DNA of 64,000 nt from Streptomyces sp. RPT161. GTDB taxonomy: Bacteria > Actinomycetota > Actinomycetes > Streptomycetales > Streptomycetaceae. The DNA is taken from positions 620,001 through 684,000 of the forward strand of contig NZ_JAPZVN010000001.1 of assembly GCF_027533845.1 (NCBI RefSeq). Reading direction: 5' to 3'. Positions 24,798 through 33,206 of this stretch are shown piece after piece. The position numbers and the translations under genes were made by a program. Every line of letters starts with the position of its first letter. The first letter of the stretch is position 1. Below the pieces are notes generated by a model. It had not been told where the DNA came from and did no database searches. It worked only from the letters and a program-made list of their open reading frames with translations.

Positions 24798-25568
24798 TCA
24801 GGCGACGAGTTCGTCGAACGCCTCGGCCTCGTCGCGGCCCTGGGCCAGCACCTCGTCGTCGCGCAGCCGGCGCAGCGAGCGCCAGATGCTGCTCTTGACG
24901 GTGCCGACGCTGATGCCGAGGATCTCGGCGATCTCCGGGTCGGTGCGGCCCTCGTAGTACCGCAGCACCAGCATGGTGCGCTGCTGCTCGGGCAGCTTGG
25001 CGAGCGCCTGCCACAGCACGGCGCGCAGTTCGGTGCCGCGCATCGCGTCGCACTCACCGATGGTCTCGGGGAGTTCCTCGGTCGGGTACTCGTTCAGCTT
25101 GCGCCGCCGCCAGGCGCTGATGTGCAGGTTGGTCATGGTGCGGCGCAGGTAGCCGCCGAGCGCCGCCTTGTCGCTGATCCGGTCCCAGGCACGGTAGGTC
25201 GAGAACAGCGCGCTCTGCAGCAGGTCCTCCGCCTCGTGCCGGTCGCCGGTCAGGTGGTAGGCGGTCGCGTACAGGGAGGCGCGGCGCTCGGCGACGTAGG
25301 CGGTGAAGTCCGCCTCGCTGACCGCCTTCCGCGCGCTCGCCGCCTCCCCGTACGCGGTGTTGGCGGCAGCCCCCGCGGCCCCGCCGTCGATCGCGCTCAG
25401 GTAGGGCACCCGCTGGCGCACCATCGCCGAGCCGACCGTGTTGCGCCCGGTGCCGCGTGCGCACCCCCGCCCGCTTGCGGCACCGGACAGTCCTTCGCTG
25501 TTCCACTGGGCGGTGTGCGGACGCGGCCGCACGATCGCGGCGGAGGTGGTGGTGTGCATTGCGCTCAT
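24798..25568 (-). CDS. sigQ: SigQ, ECF-type RNA polymerase sigma factor
   Basis: 256 aa. Region 2: LTGDRHEAEDLLQSALFSTY followed by RAWDRI; region 4: LPEQQRTMLVLRYYEGRTDP and EIAEILGISVGTVKSSIWRS. A 90-residue variable N-terminal part precedes them. It is divergent from afsQ1; this arrangement is that of sigQ in S. coelicolor, where SigQ is reported to be a target of AfsQ1 and to antagonise antibiotic-activating functions. I start at ATG 25566-25568 (MSAMHTTT), preceded by GGGGG; another ATG is three codons on. No anti-sigma gene lies next to it. Confidence 0.85.
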   Translation of the reverse strand: MSAMHTTTSAAIVRPRPHTAQWNSEGLSGAASGRGCARGTGRNTVGSAMVRQRVPYLSAIDGGAAGAAANTAYGEAASARKAVSEADFTAYVAERRASLYATAYHLTGDRHEAEDLLQSALFSTYRAWDRISDKAALGGYLRRTMTNLHISAWRRRKLNEYPTEELPETIGECDAMRGTELRAVLWQALAKLPEQQRTMLVLRYYEGRTDPEIAEILGISVGTVKSSIWRSLRRLRDDEVLAQGRDEAEAFDELVA

Positions 25569-25684
25569 CTCGTGCCCCCGTGAGTGGAACCGGTCAGGTC
25601 TGGATTTCGTGGTAGTCCCCAGCGGGGCTTCCCGCTGTTGACCACAACTCTGGCGGACCACTTTCATGAGCCTGTCCGTCGAGT

Positions 25685-25700
25685 GTCACAGCACTGTCAC
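25685..25700. promoter_or_regulatory. AfsQ1 binding site in the sigQ-afsQ1 intergenic region
   Basis: GTCAC-AGCACT-GTCAC matches the reported AfsQ1 consensus GTnAC-N6-GTnAC exactly. It lies between the divergent sigQ and afsQ1 starts, about 72 bp upstream of afsQ1 and 117 bp upstream of sigQ. Confidence 0.7.
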
Positions 25701-25772
25701 AGCGCTCCGCGACCTTGCTTCGCCCACTGGGGTGTACGCGGTGGCACCCTCCGGTGCGACACAATGGCCTGC

Positions 25773-26450
25773 GTGCCCTTCCTGTTGCTTATCGAGGACG
25801 ACGACGCCATCCGTACGGGCCTCGAACTGGCCCTATCCCGGCAGGGCCACCGCGTGGTGGCCGCCGCGACCGGCGAGGAGGGTCTGGAACGGCTGCGCGA
25901 GCAGCGTCCCGACCTGATCGTGCTGGACGTGATGCTGCCGGGTATCGACGGGTTCGAGGTGTGCCGTCGGATCCGCCGCACCGACCAGTTGCCGATCATC
26001 CTGCTCACCGCGCGCAGCGACGACATCGACGTGGTGGTCGGCCTGGAGTCGGGTGCCGACGACTATGTGGTCAAGCCGATCCAGCCGCGGGTGCTGGACG
26101 CCCGGATCCGCGCGGTGCTGCGGCGCGGCGAACGGGACAGCACGGACTCGGCGGCGTTCGGCTCGATCGTCATCGACCGGTCCGCGATGACGGTGACCAA
26201 GGACGGCCAGGACCTCCAGCTGACCCCGACCGAGCTGCGGCTGCTGCTTGAGCTGAGCCGCCGCCCCGGGCAGGCGCTGTCCCGGCAGCAGTTGCTGCGG
26301 CTGGTGTGGGAGCACGACTACCTGGGCGACTCCCGGCTGGTTGACGCGTGCGTCCAGCGGCTGCGCGCCAAGGTGGAGGACGTCCCGTCGTCCCCGAAGC
26401 TGATCCGTACCGTGCGTGGTGTCGGCTATCGGTTGGACCCGCCGCAGTGA
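25773..26450 (+). CDS. afsQ1: AfsQ1 response regulator (OmpR type)
   Basis: 225 aa. Receiver domain 1-120 with acidic pocket EDDD, phospho-acceptor Asp52 in IVLDVMLPG and Lys in YVVKPI; OmpR winged HTH at about 130-222 (LTPTELRLLLELSRRPGQAL, SRLVDACVQRLRAKVE). It controls nitrogen response and antibiotic clusters in S. coelicolor. I use GTG 25773 (MPFLLLIEDDD), which gives the known AfsQ1 length; ATG 25764 three codons upstream is an alternative. CACAAT at 25760-25765 could be a -10 for a leaderless transcript. afsQ2 follows after 31 bp. Confidence 0.93.
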   Translation: MPFLLLIEDDDAIRTGLELALSRQGHRVVAAATGEEGLERLREQRPDLIVLDVMLPGIDGFEVCRRIRRTDQLPIILLTARSDDIDVVVGLESGADDYVVKPIQPRVLDARIRAVLRRGERDSTDSAAFGSIVIDRSAMTVTKDGQDLQLTPTELRLLLELSRRPGQALSRQQLLRLVWEHDYLGDSRLVDACVQRLRAKVEDVPSSPKLIRTVRGVGYRLDPPQ

Positions 26451-26481
26451 GGACGGACGTACGGGCGATAGCGAGGCCGCG

Positions 26482-28059
26482 GTGAAGCTCAGGGCCGCTG
26501 TGTCCCGACTGCGGTTCGGCAGCCTGCGGTTGCGCCTGGTCGCGGTGTTCGCGGCGGTGGCGCTGACCGCCGCGGTCTCCGTCTCCGGCATCGCGTACTG
26601 GCTGAACCGGGACGCGGTGCTCACACGGGCGCAGAACGCGGCGCTCAACGACTTCCGCGCGTCGATGACCCGCAACGTGGGTTCGCTGCCGGTGAATCCA
26701 CCGTGCGACGAGTTGCAGGAGGCCGCCAACCGCATGGCGGCGAGCACGCAGAGCTACCAGGTGCTGCTGATCGCCAAGGACGGCGGGGGCAACGAGTGCG
26801 CGGCCACCTCGGACCGCGACGTGTTCACCCTGGACCAGGTACCGGCCGCGTTGCAGAAGGCGGTGAACAACCCCCGGCCGCTGAAGGGCGGCAACGAGGC
26901 CGCGTACCACCTGTACTGGCAGCGGACCGCGCCCGGCGGGCGGCCGTTCCTGGTCGGTGGCGCGAAGATGATGGGCAACGGCCCGACCGGCTACATGTAC
27001 AAGTCGCTGGACGCCGAGCGCTCCGACCTCAACTCGCTCGCCTGGTCGCTGGGCATCGCCACCGCGCTCGCGCTGATCGGCGCCGCGCTGCTCGCCCAGG
27101 CCGCCGCCTCCACGGTGCTGCGGCCGGTACAGCGGCTCGGGGACGCGGCGCGCAGGCTCGGCGAGGGGCGTCTGGACACCCGGCTGCGGGTCTCCGGCAC
27201 CGATGAACTCGCCGAACTGTCAAGGACGTTCAACAGCGCGGCGGAGGCGTTGCAGCGCCGGGTCGAGGAGTTGAGCGGCCGGGAGGAGGCGTCCCGCAGG
27301 TTCGTCGCCGACATGTCGCACGAGCTGCGCACTCCGCTGACCGCGATCACCGCCGTGACCGAGGTGCTTGAGGAGGAGGCGGACGCCCTCGACCCGATGA
27401 TCGAGCCGGCGGTACGGCTGGTGGTCACCGAGACCCGGCGGCTGGGCGACCTGGTGGAGAACCTGATGGAGGTCACCCGCTTCGACGCGGGCACCGCCAA
27501 GCTGCGCGCCGACGAGGTGGACGTCGCCGACATGGTGACCGCCTGCATCGACACCCGCGCCTGGCTGGACGCGGTCGAGCTGGACGCGCCGCGCGGCATC
27601 GTGGTCCGCCTCGATCCCCGGCGTCTCGACGTCATCCTGGCCAACCTGATCGGCAACGCGCTGAAGCACGGCGGCTCTCCGGTGCGCGTCACGGTGCGCA
27701 CCGAGGACGGCACCGCGGCGCGCGGCGCCTCCGTTGAGGCCGGTGGCGGCCGACGGGCGGAACTGGTCGTGGAGGTGGCGGACAATGGACCGGGCATTCC
27801 GGAGGATGTCCTTCCGCATGTCTTCGACCGCTTCTACAAGGCGGACGCCTCCCGGGCGCGTTCGGAGGGCAGCGGGCTCGGTCTGTCCATCGCCATGGAG
27901 AACGCGCACATCCACGGCGGCACCATCACCGCGGCCAACCGGCCGGAGGGTGGCGCCGTGTTCACGCTACGACTGCCGATCCCGCCCGCGGAACACCATG
28001 ACTCCGGCGATCCGTGTGACCACGGCGAGCCGAACGAGCCGGAGGAGGGGCGGAGTTGA
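26482..28059 (+). CDS. afsQ2: AfsQ2 sensor histidine kinase
   Basis: 525 aa. TM1 about 18-40, an extracytoplasmic sensor region (40-185) with two Cys (75 and 106), TM2 about 187-209, HAMP (about 210-262), DHp with FVADMSHELRTPLTAI (His280), and HATPase with NLIGNALKHGG, VADNGPGIPEDV and SEGSGLGLSIA. It phosphorylates AfsQ1. Start GTG 26482 has GAGG 6 bases upstream. Its stop overlaps the TTG start of the lipoprotein gene, a conserved arrangement in streptomycetes. Confidence 0.93.
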   Translation: MKLRAAVSRLRFGSLRLRLVAVFAAVALTAAVSVSGIAYWLNRDAVLTRAQNAALNDFRASMTRNVGSLPVNPPCDELQEAANRMAASTQSYQVLLIAKDGGGNECAATSDRDVFTLDQVPAALQKAVNNPRPLKGGNEAAYHLYWQRTAPGGRPFLVGGAKMMGNGPTGYMYKSLDAERSDLNSLAWSLGIATALALIGAALLAQAAASTVLRPVQRLGDAARRLGEGRLDTRLRVSGTDELAELSRTFNSAAEALQRRVEELSGREEASRRFVADMSHELRTPLTAITAVTEVLEEEADALDPMIEPAVRLVVTETRRLGDLVENLMEVTRFDAGTAKLRADEVDVADMVTACIDTRAWLDAVELDAPRGIVVRLDPRRLDVILANLIGNALKHGGSPVRVTVRTEDGTAARGASVEAGGGRRAELVVEVADNGPGIPEDVLPHVFDRFYKADASRARSEGSGLGLSIAMENAHIHGGTITAANRPEGGAVFTLRLPIPPAEHHDSGDPCDHGEPNEPEEGRS

Positions 28060-28649
28060 CGTCGCCAAGGCGGCTGCTGGGCGCGGGACTGGTGCTGGCG
28101 CTGGCCCTCGGTACGGCGGGGTGCGGGATCCGCGCCACCTCGGTGCCGGTCGACGCGGGCGCCGCGCCGACCCGGGTCTCCTGCGACCAGCCGCGCACCG
28201 CGCCGAGCCAGGCGCCGGGCAGGGTGGCCGTGGACGTCTACCTGGTGTGCAGCCAACGGGTCTCACCGGTGCGGCGGATCGTGTCCGACCAGCACCAGGA
28301 CCGGCTCGGCACGGCCCGGACGCTGCTGACGGAGTTGCAGCACAAGCCCGACCAGGCCGAGGAGAAGGGCGGCTTCGCCTCCGAGGTGCCGGGCGGACTG
28401 ACGGTGAGCGGGCCGCTCCCCGGGGATCCGGCGGAGGCCCTGCGGCTGAACCAGGACCCCGACGACCTGCCGTCCTTCGCGGTGGGCCAGCTGGTGTGCA
28501 CCTTCGCCGGGACCGCGGCGGGCGCCGCGGACCGCTCCGTGGTGCTCGGCGGGCCGGACAGGAGCACCCCGGCACTGCGCTACCGCTGTGACGACGCGCT
28601 GCGCACCCGCCCGGACGCCGGGGCGACCGAGGGCACCAGGGCCTCTTGA
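28056..28649 (+). CDS. lipoprotein coupled to AfsQ1/AfsQ2
   Basis: 197 aa, starting at TTG 28056, which overlaps the afsQ2 stop, with GGAGGGGCGGAG before it. The signal peptide ends in a lipobox (LGTAGC, Cys about 23), so it is a membrane-anchored extracytoplasmic protein. Three further Cys occur (about residues 40, 58 and 147). No enzyme motif. The third gene of the operon in S. coelicolor is also a lipoprotein. It may modulate the AfsQ2 sensor domain; this is inference from position. Confidence 0.8.
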   Translation: MTSPRRLLGAGLVLALALGTAGCGIRATSVPVDAGAAPTRVSCDQPRTAPSQAPGRVAVDVYLVCSQRVSPVRRIVSDQHQDRLGTARTLLTELQHKPDQAEEKGGFASEVPGGLTVSGPLPGDPAEALRLNQDPDDLPSFAVGQLVCTFAGTAAGAADRSVVLGGPDRSTPALRYRCDDALRTRPDAGATEGTRAS

Positions 28650-28725
28650 CCCGAGTGCGACATGACGTAGGTCTCGTCCGGCGGGACCAAGGAACCGCCG
28701 CAGGTCACATAGCGTCATTCCCGGC

Positions 28726-29268
28726 GTGCAGCGAGATGAGCGGCAGCCACTGACCCTGACCTGGGCGCGACCCCTGGGCGCGGTCCTGACCGCGGTGTAT
28801 CTGGCGGTGGTCTGCTGGCTCACCCTGCGACCGATGTCGGCGACCTGGATGGCGGCGGGCAGCTTCACCCCGCTGCACACCATTCGGGCGGACCTCGCCC
28901 TCGGCCCCGCGGCGGCGCTACGGAACATCGGCGGCGGGCTGTCGCTGCTGGCGCCGCTCGGTGTGCTGCTGCCGCTGGCCGGTGGGCGGTTGGACGTACC
29001 CCCGGCGGTCTCCTTCGCCCGTACCGTCTTCACCGGGCTGATGCTCTCGTTCGGCATCGAGGCGGTGCGCACCTGGATGGCCGGTCAAGTGCTGGACGTG
29101 GACGCGCTGTTGCTCAACACGGCCGGGGTGGCGCTGGCCCATCTGCTGGTGGTGCCCGCCGCGCGGGCGGCACTGCGCAGGCGCGGCCACCGGCGGCACG
29201 AGCGCCGACCGGAGCGTGAGCCGCAGAGCAGGACGCCCGCGATGTCCGGGCTCAGCGCCACCCGGTAA
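28726..29268 (+). CDS. VanZ-like membrane protein
   Basis: 180 aa with four membrane segments: about 17-36 (VYLAVVCWLTLRP), 67-83 (NIGGGLSLLAPLGVLLPL), 93-110 and 125-143. The pattern N-GG-LLAPLG-LLP, FGIEAVRTWMAG-VLDVDALLLNTAGVALAH is characteristic of VanZ-like proteins. Function of this family outside teicoplanin resistance is unclear. The Arg-rich tail is cytoplasmic. Start GTG 28726; no Shine-Dalgarno, so possibly leaderless. Confidence 0.8.
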   Translation: MQRDERQPLTLTWARPLGAVLTAVYLAVVCWLTLRPMSATWMAAGSFTPLHTIRADLALGPAAALRNIGGGLSLLAPLGVLLPLAGGRLDVPPAVSFARTVFTGLMLSFGIEAVRTWMAGQVLDVDALLLNTAGVALAHLLVVPAARAALRRRGHRRHERRPEREPQSRTPAMSGLSATR

Positions 29269-29287
29269 CCCGCGCCGGGCGTGCGAA

Positions 29288-29319
29288 CGGGCCGTGTCCC
29301 GGGGGTAGAACACGGCCCG
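29288..29319. terminator. terminator between the VanZ-like gene and the secreted-protein gene
   Basis: A 10-bp perfect stem (29288-29297 with 29310-29319; CGGGCCGTGT) and a 12-base loop between converging genes. Confidence 0.7.
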
Positions 29320-29350
29320 CTCCGGTCCGACGCCCGAAGGAGGATGGGCG

Positions 29351-29680
29351 TCAGTGGCCGACGGCACCCACCGCGTCGGTGACCGAGGAGATGGGCAGGG
29401 TGCCCGGCTTCAGCCCGCCGAGCAGGCCGTTGCCGTCCGGACCGGACAGGCCCCGCAGCACGCCCTGGGCCGACTCGACCGTGGTGCCCACGCCGGGCAG
29501 CAGGTTGGTGGCCTGCTGGACCGGGAGCTTCTGGGTCAGGCCGTCCAGCGCGGTGGCCGGGTTGACGGCCGGGAGCGCCGACGGGGCGACGTCCGCGGCG
29601 CTCGCGGTGCCGGCAGCGGCGGCGGCGAAGGCCACACCGAGCGCTGCGGCACCGAGGGTCCTGATGGTTCCGTTCTTCAT
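29351..29680 (-). CDS. small secreted protein of unknown function
   Basis: 109 aa. Signal peptide: MKNGTIRTLGAAALGVAFAA with ASA at 26-28. The mature 80 residues are Pro/Leu-rich (LPAVNPATALDGLTQKLPVQ, LLPGVGTTVESAQGVL, GGLKPGTLPISSV), with repeated short LP/VxxLP-type patterns, no Cys and no known domain. Similar small exported proteins are widespread in streptomycetes. Start ATG 29678-29680 has AGAGGA about 9 bases upstream. Confidence 0.75.
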   Translation of the reverse strand: MKNGTIRTLGAAALGVAFAAAAAGTASAADVAPSALPAVNPATALDGLTQKLPVQQATNLLPGVGTTVESAQGVLRGLSGPDGNGLLGGLKPGTLPISSVTDAVGAVGH

Positions 29681-29857
29681 CGTTTCAAATCCTCTGGTGG
29701 CTTGTGGCGGCCCGACGGCAGCGTGACCACGCCGGGTCATGAGGCGATCACCGTTCGCAGCACCGTAGTGACGCTGCGTCGTCGGCGCAAACAGGCCGAC
29801 CGGGCCGCGCGCGCCACCGTGACCGCACGGCCCCAAGCGCGTTGCGGCGCCTGCCCG

Positions 29858-31078
29858 TCAGTCCCGCTCAGCGGGAGAATCGCTGGCCAGCGGCGGTTGC
29901 GCGGTCGCCGGACGGAACAGCCACTCGGCCTTCAACTCGGCGTAGCCGGGCTTGATCACGTCATTGATCATGGCCAGACGTTCATCGAAAGGAATGAACG
30001 CGGACTTCATCGCATTGACGGTGAACCACAGCAGGTCGTCGAGCGTGTAACCGAACGCGTCCACCAGGTGGCCGAACTCCTGGCTGAGCGTCGTCCCGCC
30101 CAGCAACCGGTTGTCGGTGTTGACGGTGACCCGGAAGTGAAGCCTCCGCAGCAGCCCGATGGGGTGCTCGTGGTAGCTGTCCGCGGCGCCGGTCTGCAGG
30201 TTCGAGGTCGGGCACATCTCCAGCGGGATCCGCTTGTCCCGCACGTACGAGGCGAGTCGGCCCAGCTTGACCGAGCCGTCCTGGGAGACGTGGATGTCGT
30301 CGATCAGGCGTACGCCGTGGCCGAGCCGGTCGGCACCGCACCACTGGATCGCCTGCCAGATCGACGGCAGGCCGAAGGCCTCGCCGGCGTGGATGGTGAA
30401 GTGGTTGTTCTCCCGCTTGAGGTACTCGAAGGCGTCCAGGTGCCGGGTGGGCGGGAAGCCGGCCTCCGCGCCCGCGATGTCGAAGCCGACGACGCCCAGG
30501 TCCCGGTAGCGGTTGGCGAGTTCGGCGATCTCCTGCGAGCGGGCGGCGTGCCGCATGGCGGTGAGCAGCGCGCCCACCCGGATGCGGTGCCCGGCGGCCA
30601 TGGCCCGGCGCTCGCCTTCCCGGAAGCCCTCGTTGACCGCCTCCACGACCTCTTCGAGGGTGAGCCCGGCTTCCAGGTGCTGCTCGGGGGCGTAGCGGAT
30701 CTCGGCGTAGACCACACCGTCGGCGGCCAGGTCCTCGGCGCACTCGGCGGCCACCCGGTAGAGCGCGTTCCGGGTCTGCATCACGGCGCAGGTGTGCGAG
30801 AACGTCTCCAGATAGCGCACGAGACCGGCGCCGCCCTCCTTGGCGGGCGAGTTGGCGGCGTCCCGGAACCAGACGGCGAGCCGCGCGGGGTCGGTCTCGG
30901 GCAGGTTCTCGTAGCCGATCTCCTGGGCGAGTTCGATGATCGTCTCGGGGCGCAGACCACCGTCGAGGTGGTCGTGGAGCAGCACCTTGGGGGCCCGGCG
31001 GATCCGGTCCGGCGTCGCGGAGGCGACGTCGCCGAGGGTCTGCTCCAGCTGGTTCGTGAGCTGGCTTGTCTTCTCCAT
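29858..31078 (-). CDS. add: adenosine deaminase
   Basis: Zinc enzyme converting (deoxy)adenosine to (deoxy)inosine, the form PNP accepts. 406 aa. [10 protein letters not shown] carries the metal His pair (about 35, 37); FTIHAGEAF has the third His and the catalytic Glu; RLGHGVRL the catalytic His; VNTDNRLL the metal Asp, here followed by Asn where many enzymes have Asp-Pro. Start ATG 31076-31078 has no Shine-Dalgarno; a TAGCAT -10 lies 6 bases upstream, so the transcript is probably leaderless. The operator CTACGCGCGTAG sits just before that -10. Confidence 0.93.
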   Translation of the reverse strand: MEKTSQLTNQLEQTLGDVASATPDRIRRAPKVLLHDHLDGGLRPETIIELAQEIGYENLPETDPARLAVWFRDAANSPAKEGGAGLVRYLETFSHTCAVMQTRNALYRVAAECAEDLAADGVVYAEIRYAPEQHLEAGLTLEEVVEAVNEGFREGERRAMAAGHRIRVGALLTAMRHAARSQEIAELANRYRDLGVVGFDIAGAEAGFPPTRHLDAFEYLKRENNHFTIHAGEAFGLPSIWQAIQWCGADRLGHGVRLIDDIHVSQDGSVKLGRLASYVRDKRIPLEMCPTSNLQTGAADSYHEHPIGLLRRLHFRVTVNTDNRLLGGTTLSQEFGHLVDAFGYTLDDLLWFTVNAMKSAFIPFDERLAMINDVIKPGYAELKAEWLFRPATAQPPLASDSPAERD

Positions 31079-31084
31079 TGGCCG

Positions 31085-31106
31085 ATGCTAGCGCCTACGC
31101 GCGTAG
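31085..31106 (-). promoter_or_regulatory. add promoter with operator CTACGCGCGTAG
   Basis: Perfect palindrome at 31095-31106. The -10 TAGCAT (31090 to 31085 on the - strand) follows 4 bp later and ends 6 bases before the add ATG. The site lies in the -35/-10 spacer. It is also about 85 bp upstream of the divergent hydrolase gene. Confidence 0.75.
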
Positions 31107-31189
31107 AAATCCGGTTGGTGCCATTCCGATACCGAACATTGACCTACCGGCCAGGTAAAGCACACCGCCCTTTCTGCCAAGGTTTTGCC

Positions 31190-31984
31190 ATGGCTTCGCA
31201 ATCGCTCGGGGGTGCGGGGGCCACCCCACGCAAAGGCGCGGCGCCCCCGCGTGGTGCTCGGCTGGGACGGGCCATGGGTGCCGTCGCCGGTACCGCGGTG
31301 CGCGCCGCGGTACTGGTGCTGCCCGCGGGCCGCGCCGTCAGCAACCGGCGCGGTTCCGCGCTGTCGGCCGCCACGGCCTGGCCGCTGGCCCGCGCGCTGG
31401 TGCGGGCGGGGCGTCCGGAGGGGCTGGTGGCGCATGTGGTGCACTACCGCTACCGCGGCTGGAACGGCAACCACGCGCATCCGGCTGAGGACGCCGCGTG
31501 GGCGGCCGAGGAGATCGTACGGCGGTACGGGGACGTACCGCTGTGCCTGGTCGGCATCGACATGGGCGCCCGCGCCGCGCTACGGGCGGGCGGCCACCCG
31601 GCCGTCAACTCCGTTGCGGCGATCGCCCCTTGGCTGCCGCGCGGCCAGGAACCCGATCCGGTGAAACATCTGGCGGGCCGTCATGTGCTGATGGTGCACG
31701 GCACCAACGACGTCACATCCGACCCAGAGTTGTCCTATCGGCTCGCGGAGCGCGTCAAGAAGGTCAACCCCAACGTCTGCCGCTTCGAGGTGCACTCCGA
31801 CGGCCATTTCCTCCACCAGCACCGCCCCGAAGTCCTCGCGCTCACGGCCGACTTCACCCTCGGCACGCTGTGCGACAGGGCGCTGTCGCGCCCGGTGGTC
31901 GACGCCTTGGCGGCTCCGCCGCCCTTGGGCTTGCGGATGCCGCTGGCGGCGGGGTTCGGGAGGCACCTTCGCACGAAGGTATGA
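31190..31984 (+). CDS. alpha/beta hydrolase-fold protein
   Basis: 264 aa. The N-terminal 45 residues are Gly/Ala/Arg-rich. The core has a nucleophile-elbow sequence CLVGIDMGARAAL, that is G-I-D-M-G instead of G-x-S-x-G, then HVLMVHGTNDVTSDPELSYR with a possible acid, and EVHSDGHFLHQH with the His. An Asp nucleophile occurs in some hydrolases of this fold (haloalkane dehalogenases, epoxide hydrolases), but the family is unassigned. Start ATG 31190 follows CAAGG. Divergent from add. Confidence 0.75.
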   Translation: MASQSLGGAGATPRKGAAPPRGARLGRAMGAVAGTAVRAAVLVLPAGRAVSNRRGSALSAATAWPLARALVRAGRPEGLVAHVVHYRYRGWNGNHAHPAEDAAWAAEEIVRRYGDVPLCLVGIDMGARAALRAGGHPAVNSVAAIAPWLPRGQEPDPVKHLAGRHVLMVHGTNDVTSDPELSYRLAERVKKVNPNVCRFEVHSDGHFLHQHRPEVLALTADFTLGTLCDRALSRPVVDALAAPPPLGLRMPLAAGFGRHLRTKV

Positions 31985-32145
31985 AAACGCGCTCGACGCT
32001 TCTGGGCGCCCGTGTGGGCCCCGCTACGGTGAGAGCGCTGCCCTCGCCGAGAGCCGCGAGATCATGGATGCGGCGGAACGCGAGGCCCTTGCCTGAGCGA
32101 CGTGTGGACCTGGGCGGATGGCCCGGCCCACGGCAGTAGTGACCG

Positions 32146-33144
32146 CTAAGGCGCCAGCAGCCGCCCCCGCCGCCCCAACAGGAACCGTTTGAACGCCGCG
32201 ACCGGGGCCGTGTCGGCGTGCCCGTCCAGCCAGGCCACGCCGATCTCGCGGACCGCCCGGGTCCCCGAGACCGTCAACTCCGCGACGCCGGGGCGCGGGA
32301 CAGGCGGCGGGGGCAAGAGCGCCACACCGAGCCCCGCGGCCACCAGGCCGCGCAACGTCTCCGCCTCCTCGCCCTCGAAGGCGATCTTCGGGGTGAACCC
32401 GGCCTCCGCGCAGAGCCGGTCGGTGATGCGGCGCAGCCCGTACCCGGGCTCCAGGGTGACGAACCACTCGTCGGCGGTCTCCGCCAGCCGCACCCGCTTG
32501 CGGCCGGCGAGCCGGTGCCCCTCGGGGACCACGAGCCGCAGCCGCTGCTCGTCGAGGCGGCGCACCACGAGGTCCGGCGCGTCGGGCAGCGGCGCGGTCA
32601 GGCACAGGTCCAACTCCCCCGCGCGCAGCCGCTCCAGCATCGCCTCGCCGTAGTTCTGCACGAGTTGGAAGCGCACCCCCGGATGATCCGCGCGGAACTC
32701 CCGCAGCAGGCCCGGCACCGTCTCCGGGCCGAGGGTGTGCAGGAAGCCGAAGGAGACCCGGCCGGTCGCCGGGTCGGCGTCGGCCCGTACCGTCTCCGCG
32801 GCGCGCTCCACGCCGTCGAGGGCGCGCTCCACCGAGCCGAGGAACGCCCGCCCGGCGGGGGTCAGCGAGACGGTGCGGCCGTGCCGGGCGAGCAGCGTGA
32901 CGCCGAGGTCGTCCTCAAGGCGGACGATGGCCCGGCTGAGGCTGGACTGCGGTACGCCCAGTTCATGGGCGGCGCGGGTCACGTGCTCATGGCGGGCGAC
33001 GGCGGCGAACTGCGCGAGCCGCGGCGCGAGCACCGCGGGCCAGTTGCGCCCGTCTGCCTTACGTTGACGGATATTTGTCGCCTCGATGTCGTCTTCTTTG
33101 CGGAGCGATGACGCACCCCGCGCTGACCTGCGGTCATGCTGCAT
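32146..33144 (-). CDS. LysR family transcriptional regulator
   Basis: About 332 aa. HTH: LAQFAAVARHEHVTRAAHEL, then GVPQSSLSRAIVRLEDDLGV; the effector domain follows (ATGRVSFGFLHTLGPETVPG, LDLCLTAPLPD). I place the start at ATG 33142-33144 (MQHDRRSARG); the frame continues upstream for 13 codons into the MFS promoter, and true homologues often start nearer the HTH. The divergent MFS gene, 62 bp away, is the likely target. The intergenic ATTCCATGCATTGGA is a partial palindrome that could be its box. Confidence 0.85.
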   Translation of the reverse strand: MQHDRRSARGASSLRKEDDIEATNIRQRKADGRNWPAVLAPRLAQFAAVARHEHVTRAAHELGVPQSSLSRAIVRLEDDLGVTLLARHGRTVSLTPAGRAFLGSVERALDGVERAAETVRADADPATGRVSFGFLHTLGPETVPGLLREFRADHPGVRFQLVQNYGEAMLERLRAGELDLCLTAPLPDAPDLVVRRLDEQRLRLVVPEGHRLAGRKRVRLAETADEWFVTLEPGYGLRRITDRLCAEAGFTPKIAFEGEEAETLRGLVAAGLGVALLPPPPVPRPGVAELTVSGTRAVREIGVAWLDGHADTAPVAAFKRFLLGRRGRLLAP

Positions 33145-33206
33145 GGGATCGATTATCGCCATTCCATGCATTGGACGCATCAATGTGCCGGTCGTACGTT
33201 CGGGGT

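Noticed and set aside
29354-31984. An 876-codon open frame on the + strand running through the add region
   Set aside because: The first two thirds are the antisense of add and have no protein-like composition or ribosome site; only the last 264 codons (from 31190) are a gene.
32040-32095. A protein-like string LAESREIMDAAEREALA followed by a stop on the + strand between the hydrolase and LysR genes
   Set aside because: No start codon with a ribosome site and no upstream coding in that frame; too short to call a gene or a relic with confidence.
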